A stretch of DNA of 64,000 bases from Muribaculaceae bacterium (GTDB lineage: Bacteria; Bacteroidota; Bacteroidia; Bacteroidales; Muribaculaceae). The notes beneath the pieces were generated by a model. The model saw only the letters and a list, made by a program, of their open reading frames with translations, did no database searches and was not told the origin of the DNA. A program made the translations under genes and the position numbers. The DNA is taken from assembly GCA_023664185.1 (NCBI GenBank), contig JAMPGA010000001.1, positions 1,021,019 to 1,085,018 of the forward strand. The letters run 5' to 3'. This document shows positions 57,358 through 64,000 of the stretch, piece by piece (the stretch's first letter is position 1; the number at the start of each line of letters is the position of its first letter).

Positions 57358-60300
57358 CTTCTGAATAGTTTTCTTGATTTCTTTTTCTCGACCACAGTGG
57401 TGTCGGGCTGCGGGGGAGCCGGAAGTACACCCTGGTTGATAAAGTAGAGCGAGTCGGCGTGCGAGATGGTGTCGCCGGCGTCGGCCGAAGTGCTGACTAT
57501 CTCGCGACTCACGCGGTTGAAGTCGAGCCGACGCAGTCCTCCCTTCTTGACACCACGCCGGAACACATCGCCAATCTCCCTGACAAGGTTGATGCGTGTG
57601 GTATCGGCTATGGCCACAGTACGCGCCAGATTCTTCTCGTTGAATTTGGCTTTGCCCAGGCGTATCTTCATTTTGTCGGGGTTGCCCGAGATGTTTATGC
57701 CAAACTTGAAGGGGAGCGGCGATTTGAGCACAGCCACATGATAGTCGAAGTTCATGGCCATATCGTTGCTGCCCGATACACCGAGCTTGTAGCGATCGAG
57801 GTTGAACACGAAGGGGAACATCTGGAGCTGCGAGTTGTCAACAATCATCTCCACAGTCATGGAGTCGATCATATTGCGTTCCTTATGCTTGAACAGCAGC
57901 CATTTGCCCACAGAGCGAAATGTCTCCTTGTCGACCACCACCAGCGAGTCGCCCGAGATTTTCAGGGCGGCCTTAAGCGAGGGGATATCTATGTTCATGG
58001 CCGAATCCACATCGGTGGTAGCGGCCAGATCGGCATTGATGATGCCGCTGATGCCATCGAGCAGAGGCATCAGCGAGTCTATGGCGGGAACCAGGTCGAG
58101 GAATTCGCGGATGTGGAAATCCTTGATGCGCAGCCCGAAGGCAAACGAGGCTTCCTTGACCGAACTGGCCGAGTAGAGAGCGTTGAGATTGAGCGACCCC
58201 ACATCTGAGCGAGCCGATAGTTCGCTCAGATTAAGAGCACCCTCATAGGCGTTGAGCACGCCGCGAAAGTCGCGGAACACAAGGTCGGAGTAGATGATAT
58301 TTGCGGCGTTCAACCTGAGCGTGGCCGTAACATTGGTCGGTATCACCAGCACTGCCATAGAGCTGTCGGTGGGAGTAGCAGTCTCCATAACAGCCTCCTC
58401 GGTTATGTCATCGGGCGGAAGACTCACGGATAGTTCTCCTCCTTGATTTTTCTCAGCCCAGGCCGCTCCGGCAAAGACGGCTGCGGCTATTTCGTTGACA
58501 TTGATGGTGTCGCTGCGCATCTCGAAGTCGAGATGCAGAGGCTGTGAGCCGTTGCGCGAGGTGAGCGCGCGCGTTATGTTTGATATGGTGCCGTCGAGCA
58601 CAAAATCGCTATGTCCCACTCTGATGCGTGTATCCTCGATATTTACGGAGTCGGAGTTGAAACGCATGGAGAGGTTGGTGATTCGCGATCTGAGCGGGAA
58701 CATCGGAGTGTATGCAGCCACTCGGGCAGCGCGCAGGCGTCCGCGTGCCGCCCACCGTCTCAGCAGTCGCCTTATGGATCCGTCAACTTCAAGATCGAGT
58801 TGATTTCCATCGGCCGCCACGGTGTCGGGCCGGGCAGTGCGATGGGCGGCACGGCGCTCGCTCATCAGACGCGAATTGAGAGCCATCAGTGAGTCGCGGC
58901 TCAGTGTGGGATGTGCACGGCGCAGGGAGTCGAGGCGAGCCAGGCGGCGCTGATTGAATGCCGAGGTCGAGGGATAGACCGTGACACCCGTAAATGCCTC
59001 TGTTAGCATTGCGCGGTTGACGGCATCGGCATAGAAAGCCCTATCGGCCGACACGGTGAGCGAGAGCTGCGGCCGGCGGCTCTGACCCTTGAAGCGCCTG
59101 AGCGAAATTCCGGCCGAGGCTTTGCGCAGATACACTGTCATGGAGTCGACCGGACTTCGCAACGACAGACGACCCAGGGTGATACGGCCACCGATGGGAT
59201 TAACCAGTGTGGTGTCCGAGCTGCTCCCGGTGTTCTTACACCCGATGCCGAGAGCCAAGTCGGAGGTGCGCAGCAGCATGCTGTCAATATCACACGCCAG
59301 GGTGTCGGCCTTCAGCGAGAGGGTTAGCAGGGAGTCGACGGTGTGCTCGCCGCGTGTGAACGATGATGAGGTGCCCAGGCGCATATCAAGCTTACGGGCA
59401 TATACATCCAAGGGAAAGGCAGGAATATCTACATTCAAATCGGTCAGCGATGCCTCACCTTTGAGCTTGATGCGGTGGAAGCCGTCGGGTGTGAGCCACG
59501 AGCGCCGCAGGCTGAAGGTGCAGTCGGCCTTCAGCACTCCGGCCACTTTGCCGGGCACCTGGTTGAGCAGGGATTTGGGAAGGAGGGAGAAGTTAAGCCC
59601 ACCTTTAAAAATGCCCTCTACTTTAGGATCGGAGAGCGGTTGAGTCACACTCCCCTCAAGGGCAAAGCCCATACCCTCCCCCTGGGCAAATAGGCGGTCG
59701 ATGGTGAGTTTGGAGCGGTCGAGGTCGGAGCCGTCTACTTCGGCCGAGGCAAGGAGGGCGAATTTATCGAGGGTCATACCGTCGTAGGTAGCTCCCCCCT
59801 CGGGTATCTCCACCACCAGGTTGCAGCTGGGTATGGTGTCGGCGACAAGATTGAACGGGCGGGTCAATTCGGCCTTCAGCCCGATGTCAAACTTTGCGTC
59901 GAGCTTGTCAAGCTCCCCTCTCAGCCCCTCCGGCACCAGGTCGCGTATGGCACGGAAGGGTGTCTGTGGCAACGTAAGTTGAAATGTATGGAACGTGAGA
60001 GGATCGTCGAGCGAGAGGCGCGAGTCTATTGTGGCCGCCACGTCGCCAACCCTGACGTTAAGCTGCTGCAGCCCCAGCTCAAGCGGCGCGGAGGGTGACC
60101 ACTCTACACCGCCGTCCAGCCCCACGCGGGTGAGTGGCAGACTGAATGAAGGGAGCGTGAGAGCCGTTGAGCCGTTGATGTCTATCGAGTAGAGTGGCGC
60201 ACTCTGGCCGTCGAGGGCGAGTGCATGCATCCTGACGGTGCCGTCGATGGTATCGGGGAGCGATGTGTAGCGGGCATAAAGAGTGGAGTCTACCCTGAAG

Positions 60301-60800
60301 GTGCTAAACGAGAAGTCGGGTATCCCTGACTTCTTTTCCTCCTTCTCCTCCTCCGAGGCCGGGAAGATATCCAGACTGCCCACCTCAGTGGTGGCCTGGA
60401 CTATGTTGACACGCGGATTGGTGAGAACAATGTCGTATAGCTCGATGGTGCCACCGAGCAGCTTGGGGATGTTGACGGAGGCGTTGAGCCCCTCAAGCCA
60501 CAGCAGCGAGTCGGCATAGGCCGGGAGCGAGGCCTTTACATCGGCCGGAAGTGTGGCAAACGCCTTGGTGTTGACCTGCAGACGGCTCACATCGAGCACA
60601 AAGCGGGGAAAGGTGGAGTAGAAACTTATCTCCACGCGCCCCAGCGAAACGTCGGCGTTGAGATATTTCTCGGTCTCGCGCTCCACCAGCGGGGTGAGAC
60701 GCTCGGGCTTGAGATAGTTTACAGCCACGGTTATGGCTGCCAGTATCAAAACCAGCAGCCCAACCAGCATGATGCCTATGATTTTCAGTATTTTCATCAT
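57354..60800 (-). CDS. AsmA-like outer-membrane biogenesis protein
   Basis: The 1148-residue protein has an N-terminal membrane anchor (LKIIGIMLVGLLVLILAAITVAVNYL) and an AsmA domain, then a long mostly beta-strand periplasmic region with repeated strand-turn units, in keeping with the AsmA/TamB-like superfamily of bridge-like proteins that move lipids between membranes. A basic insert sits near the middle (MSERRAAHRTARPDT). The C-terminal portion has an AsmA_2-like stretch (FPFVFNLDRYKLGVSGSNDMAMNFDYHVAVLKSPLPFKFGINISG). The function is inferred from the family. It overlaps both neighbours by ATGA junctions. Confidence 0.85.
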   Translation of the reverse strand: MMKILKIIGIMLVGLLVLILAAITVAVNYLKPERLTPLVERETEKYLNADVSLGRVEISFYSTFPRFVLDVSRLQVNTKAFATLPADVKASLPAYADSLLWLEGLNASVNIPKLLGGTIELYDIVLTNPRVNIVQATTEVGSLDIFPASEEEKEEKKSGIPDFSFSTFRVDSTLYARYTSLPDTIDGTVRMHALALDGQSAPLYSIDINGSTALTLPSFSLPLTRVGLDGGVEWSPSAPLELGLQQLNVRVGDVAATIDSRLSLDDPLTFHTFQLTLPQTPFRAIRDLVPEGLRGELDKLDAKFDIGLKAELTRPFNLVADTIPSCNLVVEIPEGGATYDGMTLDKFALLASAEVDGSDLDRSKLTIDRLFAQGEGMGFALEGSVTQPLSDPKVEGIFKGGLNFSLLPKSLLNQVPGKVAGVLKADCTFSLRRSWLTPDGFHRIKLKGEASLTDLNVDIPAFPLDVYARKLDMRLGTSSSFTRGEHTVDSLLTLSLKADTLACDIDSMLLRTSDLALGIGCKNTGSSSDTTLVNPIGGRITLGRLSLRSPVDSMTVYLRKASAGISLRRFKGQSRRPQLSLTVSADRAFYADAVNRAMLTEAFTGVTVYPSTSAFNQRRLARLDSLRRAHPTLSRDSLMALNSRLMSERRAAHRTARPDTVAADGNQLDLEVDGSIRRLLRRWAARGRLRAARVAAYTPMFPLRSRITNLSMRFNSDSVNIEDTRIRVGHSDFVLDGTISNITRALTSRNGSQPLHLDFEMRSDTINVNEIAAAVFAGAAWAEKNQGGELSVSLPPDDITEEAVMETATPTDSSMAVLVIPTNVTATLRLNAANIIYSDLVFRDFRGVLNAYEGALNLSELSARSDVGSLNLNALYSASSVKEASFAFGLRIKDFHIREFLDLVPAIDSLMPLLDGISGIINADLAATTDVDSAMNIDIPSLKAALKISGDSLVVVDKETFRSVGKWLLFKHKERNMIDSMTVEMIVDNSQLQMFPFVFNLDRYKLGVSGSNDMAMNFDYHVAVLKSPLPFKFGINISGNPDKMKIRLGKAKFNEKNLARTVAIADTTRINLVREIGDVFRRGVKKGGLRRLDFNRVSREIVSTSADAGDTISHADSLYFINQGVLPAPPQPDTTVVEKKKSRKLFRR

Positions 60801-61630
60801 TCAGGCTTGCGTGCGGTGATATGGAAACAGGGCTGCCCGCGCTCATATTTCACCCACAGTTTGCCCTCCTCGCGCATGGCACGGAGCACTTCGGAGAGCA
60901 CACCTTTCAGGTCGTCGGTGCTACGTGCGGGCTCGGGTGAGCCGGCTATGAAGGCGGCATAGGAGATGTCAAACGTGGTGGCCATCTGGTGGACCGACGA
61001 GTCGATGGCATTGCGGTTGCGGCGACGCAGGCGCTTCACGGTGCGCGGTGTGCGCAGCAGGCTCGTCACCTTTATGCGGTAGTCTCCCCCACCCCTGGCG
61101 GCTATGGAGTCGCGGAAACGCTTGCCTATTTCGCGCAGACGTGCTGCGGCTTCGGGCACCAGATAGGGGCGCGAGAACACCAGCGAGTCCACGTAATAGT
61201 CCTCACACGACACCACCTTGACCAGCGGACGCCTCGTCTGCCAGTGCGAGCGTGTGTCGGTGAGCGGCTTTATGCCATATTTTTCTGCCTCGGCCCAATG
61301 CACATAGTTGGAGTCGTTGAAATATTCGCGCGGATTGCCGAAATAGTTCACCTTCATTTTCTGCGTGGGCTCGGGCATGTTTTCGAGATGAAGCTTATGA
61401 TAGGTCACGGTATCGACCCGCTCAAGGTCGTAGACGGTAGTACCCTTAAGTATCTGCACCACAGGAGCCTCGTCGGCCACAATCTCAGTGCCGTCCGACT
61501 CCGAGCGGTGGGTGGGTACACACATCACCACACATAGTGCTATTATAAAAAACACCGGCAAAAAAAATCGTATTGTTTTTAGCCAGCTGAATCTGCGCCT
61601 GCGGCGGCGCGGTTTCGTAGTATGAGGCAT
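60797..61630 (-). CDS. DUF5715 family protein, membrane-anchored, peptidase-M15-like C-terminus
   Basis: The 277-residue protein begins with a basic stretch and one membrane segment (about 20-38, FFLPVFFIIALCVVMCV), so the bulk is periplasmic. It belongs to the DUF5715 family of Bacteroidetes, with no confirmed function. The C-terminal half has RIKVTSLLRTPRTVKRLRRRN, SSVHQMATTFDISYAAF and the final CFHIT, which match the order of metal ligands in M15/VanY-type D-Ala-D-Ala peptidases (SxHxxxxxxD and a late His). Peptidoglycan trimming is therefore possible but inferred. It is the first gene of the operon with the AsmA-like, HAD and aroB genes. Confidence 0.75.
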   Translation of the reverse strand: MPHTTKPRRRRRRFSWLKTIRFFLPVFFIIALCVVMCVPTHRSESDGTEIVADEAPVVQILKGTTVYDLERVDTVTYHKLHLENMPEPTQKMKVNYFGNPREYFNDSNYVHWAEAEKYGIKPLTDTRSHWQTRRPLVKVVSCEDYYVDSLVFSRPYLVPEAAARLREIGKRFRDSIAARGGGDYRIKVTSLLRTPRTVKRLRRRNRNAIDSSVHQMATTFDISYAAFIAGSPEPARSTDDLKGVLSEVLRAMREEGKLWVKYERGQPCFHITARKPE

Positions 61631-61670
61631 TTATCTTTGTTTCAAACGTGATTATAGCGAAGAGATAGCA

Positions 61671-61678
61671 CAAAATTA
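61671..61678 (-). promoter_or_regulatory. Probable -7 element of the DUF5715-aroB operon
   Basis: TAATTTTG on the minus strand (61678-61671) fits the consensus, with a leader of about 40 bases to ATG 61630. A matching -33 is unclear. Confidence 0.45.
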
Positions 61679-61689
61679 CTAATTATTTA

Positions 61690-61719
61690 TTGTAATTATG
61701 AAAATTAAACCTAAATTTG
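61690..61719 (+). promoter_or_regulatory. Promoter of the C10 protease gene
   Basis: TTG (61690-61692) and TAAATTTG (61712-61719) are 19 bases apart. The leader to ATG 61777 is about 50 bases. It diverges from the DUF5715 promoter. Confidence 0.5.
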
Positions 61720-61776
61720 CACATGAAATTCACACCGAGAACACACCAAACAAATATTATAACACTTTATTACCTG

Positions 61777-64000
61777 ATGTTTAAAAATTTACTCAAAATT
61801 TCTTTGGCGGGAGTGGCTCTCGCTGTCGGTTTCGTGCAGGCCGACGCCGTGCCCCTCTCCCCCGACCAGGCTTTGCAAAGGCTGACAGCCGAAGGGCCGC
61901 AGATGCTCAGGGCCTCCTCAGCGTCAAGCCAATACAAACTGGCTTACACCGAATCGACCAAGACCGGGCTGCAGACCGTCTACATCTTCAGCCGCGGAGC
62001 CAACAACGGCTTCATCATCACATCGGCCGACGACCGCTTCCCCGCAGTGCTGGGATACTCCGACAACGGCACATTCGACTACACCTCCGCTCCCCCCGCC
62101 TTCAAATGGTGGATCGAACAGTACTCACAGGAGGCAGAGTGGTATATCGCGAATGCCGACAATGCTCCGTCCACAGAATCTGCTGAAGATTTACAGATTG
62201 AAAGCATCTCTTCTTCGCAGTCTCCGCGCAAGGCCTCACGCTACAACGTTGCCCCGCTGGTAACCACCGTCTGGAACCAGTCTGCCCCCTTCAACAACGA
62301 TTGCCCCTTATACAACGGCAGCCGAAGCGTCACCGGCTGTGTGGCTACTGCTATGGCTCAGGTGATCAACTATCACAAATATCCCGAACATGGCGTAGGC
62401 TCGCACTCTTATACACACAACGGCCAGACAATGTCGTTTGACTATGCCAACACAACGTTCGACTGGGCAAACATGCTCGACAACTACAACGGCGGTACAG
62501 GAACAGATGCCCAGAAAGCTGCAGTTGCCAATCTTATGTATGCCTGCGGTGTGAGCGTCAACATGCTCTACAGCCCCAGTGAAAGTGGTTCTTTCGGATC
62601 TTTAATTCCTTATGCCCTCTCCAATTATTTCAATTTCAGCAAAGATGTAAGCTATGTTGAAAGAAACTGCTATTCGGCTGCTGAATGGGAAGATCTGATA
62701 TATGGCGAGCTCAGCGCCAGCCGTCCCGTCATTTTCGGCGGACAGGCCGACGGAGGTGGCCATGAATTTGTTTGCGACGGCTACCGTACTTCCGACAACT
62801 TCTTCCATTTCAATTGGGGATGGGGTGGCTACTGTGACGGCTACTTCATTCTTTCAAATCTTGAACCTAACGGACAGGGTATTGGCGGATATTCAGGCGG
62901 ATATAACAGAGATCAGCATGCCGTAGTCAATATAAAGAAACCTTCTGGAAGCAACCTTGCTTCAAACTATGTATTGTCGACATCCGGCGGCCTCCAGGCA
63001 ACAAATACAACCGTAGGATACAGCACTACAATATCATTCTCCAACAACGGTCACATAGGCAATCCCACCCTGCAAGACATTTCATTACCCGTGGTAATGA
63101 AAATAACTTCTCAGAATAATACTGTTACATATAGCTCCCAAACTACTCTCAACATAGGGGGTGGTCAAATAAATGCTACAACTGGAAGTTTGTCATATTA
63201 TATATCTCGGAATTTTAATCTAACCGTTCCCACCGGATTGGCTGCCGGTCAATACAAGATGACCTTGGCCTACATCGCACCTGATGGCAGTTACCAGGAT
63301 GTTCCCTTCCAGGCAACAGCAAACAGCTATCTGAATATGACCGTAGGCAGCGACAACAGTGTGACATTTACTACCGGCATACCGAGAGAAACATACGACA
63401 TTTCCGTAACTGAGCTTTACCCCACAAGCGTTGTCACTTCAGGAACCAGGGTCATATATTACATTTATGCCAAGAATAATAGTTCATCTGTCGCATTCAA
63501 CGACAACATAACTATAAAAGTCTGTCAAAAAGGTTCAACTTCATCGCTCTATAGTGCAAATCTAACTGTCAGCATGGCGCCATCGGGCTATGCTGCCTTG
63601 TATATCTATTTGACTTTGAATTTATCTGACGGTCTTTATGACATTCTATGCTACGACCCCAATGGCACACAGGTTGGCGGGCCGTTCCCGTTGACAATCG
63701 GAAACGTCACCGAGCCCACCGATATCACTCTCGACATGACTCAGAAGGAGCTCACCGTGGGTGATGAGTTCACTCTCACTGCCACTGTTGCTCCCGATGA
63801 TGCAGCCGATAAGACTGTGACATGGACATCTTCCAAAACTTCTGTTGCCACCGTCAGCAATACCGGTGTGGTCAAGGCTATCGCTGTCGGATCTGCCACT
63901 ATCACAGCCACTACTTCAAACGGTAAGACCGCCACTTGCGTTGTTACTGTCAAGGCTGCCACTGTGCCCGACAATGGTGTGACTCTCGACGTGACTCAGA
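61777..64000 (+). CDS. C10 family (streptopain-like) cysteine protease with Big2 domains, C-terminus cut
   Basis: Only the first 741 codons are in the window. After a signal peptide (MFKNLLKISLAGVALAVGFV) comes a streptopain-type propeptide (GFIITSADDRFPAVLGYSDNG), then the C10 catalytic domain: SVTGCVATAMAQVINYHKYP with the nucleophile Cys188, GGGHEFVCDGY with His329, and FHFNWGWGGYCDGYF. Beta-rich modules follow (about 400-645), then a Big2 immunoglobulin-like domain (649-731: TDITLDMTQKELTVGDEF to ATCVVTV) and the start of a second one. Codons are much poorer in GC around 63000-63650 than elsewhere. Likely secreted and able to cut host or dietary protein; secretion route is unknown as the C-terminus is missing. 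Confidence 0.92.
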   Translation, partial: MFKNLLKISLAGVALAVGFVQADAVPLSPDQALQRLTAEGPQMLRASSASSQYKLAYTESTKTGLQTVYIFSRGANNGFIITSADDRFPAVLGYSDNGTFDYTSAPPAFKWWIEQYSQEAEWYIANADNAPSTESAEDLQIESISSSQSPRKASRYNVAPLVTTVWNQSAPFNNDCPLYNGSRSVTGCVATAMAQVINYHKYPEHGVGSHSYTHNGQTMSFDYANTTFDWANMLDNYNGGTGTDAQKAAVANLMYACGVSVNMLYSPSESGSFGSLIPYALSNYFNFSKDVSYVERNCYSAAEWEDLIYGELSASRPVIFGGQADGGGHEFVCDGYRTSDNFFHFNWGWGGYCDGYFILSNLEPNGQGIGGYSGGYNRDQHAVVNIKKPSGSNLASNYVLSTSGGLQATNTTVGYSTTISFSNNGHIGNPTLQDISLPVVMKITSQNNTVTYSSQTTLNIGGGQINATTGSLSYYISRNFNLTVPTGLAAGQYKMTLAYIAPDGSYQDVPFQATANSYLNMTVGSDNSVTFTTGIPRETYDISVTELYPTSVVTSGTRVIYYIYAKNNSSSVAFNDNITIKVCQKGSTSSLYSANLTVSMAPSGYAALYIYLTLNLSDGLYDILCYDPNGTQVGGPFPLTIGNVTEPTDITLDMTQKELTVGDEFTLTATVAPDDAADKTVTWTSSKTSVATVSNTGVVKAIAVGSATITATTSNGKTATCVVTVKAATVPDNGVTLDVTQ

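Noticed and set aside
1..64000. tRNA, rRNA and CRISPR loci
   Set aside because: The gaps between genes were read for cloverleaf-like stems with CCA ends, rRNA-like sequence and regularly spaced direct repeats; none was found.

Overview
The window looks like a chromosome segment from a gut member of the Bacteroidales, most likely family Muribaculaceae. Three things point there: a SusC/SusD pair with surface lipoproteins, promoters of the Bacteroidetes type (TTTG or TTG, about 19-21 bases, then TAnnTTTG) with few Shine-Dalgarno sequences, and a fairly high GC content for the order. This placement is inferred from gene content, not from a search. No rRNA, tRNA, CRISPR array or transposase gene was seen. 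Both ends cut through genes: tilS on the left and a C10-family protease on the right.

Layout. 1-12.7 kb is housekeeping: tilS-miaB, a small membrane protein with a succinyl-CoA:acetate CoA-transferase, a hisS-mlaE-mlaF-SPOUT methyltransferase operon divergent from nfo, an MFS sugar transporter with a uracil-DNA-glycosylase-like protein, a lone GH43 enzyme and a DUF4924 protein. 12.8-14.2 kb is an NADP-type glutamate dehydrogenase. 14.4-35.1 kb is a pectin and galacturonate utilisation region. On the minus strand it has susC-susD-DUF4957 lipoprotein-small lipoprotein; divergently on the plus strand it has a GH28-GH105 fusion. After a 376-bp mobile element comes a plus-strand operon GH43-pectin methylesterase-uxaB-uxaA-uxaC-exuT. 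Together these can bind and import pectin fragments, remove methyl esters, cut polygalacturonan, open unsaturated ends and turn galacturonate into 2-keto-3-deoxygluconate (KDG). No regulator, polysaccharide lyase, KDG kinase or KDG-phosphate aldolase is present here.

35.3-64 kb returns to core functions: a 2[4Fe-4S] ferredoxin, a second glutamate dehydrogenase of the NAD type, an NhaP2-like antiporter and dnaG; then purB-small membrane protein-dxs-trkA-trkH; then a compact minus-strand operon (NSS symporter, holB, AddB-like nuclease, hemW, GDPD-like protein) preceded by a Crp/Fnr regulator; then DUF5715-AsmA-HAD-aroB; and finally a secreted C10 protease with Big2 domains that runs off the window.

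The most unusual item is the 376-bp non-coding element at 25966-26341. It has TA target duplications and 35-bp inverted ends. Each arm carries, at exactly the same distance from its end, a motif TGAGGGAG-hairpin-YGACCGA in which the six-base stems are different in sequence but both pair fully. Other points of interest are two genes that appear to be leaderless (dnaG and the DUF4924 gene), an inverted repeat sitting on the promoter of the Crp/Fnr gene, a GDPD-like protein lacking family-defining active-site residues, and many stop/start overlaps inside operons.
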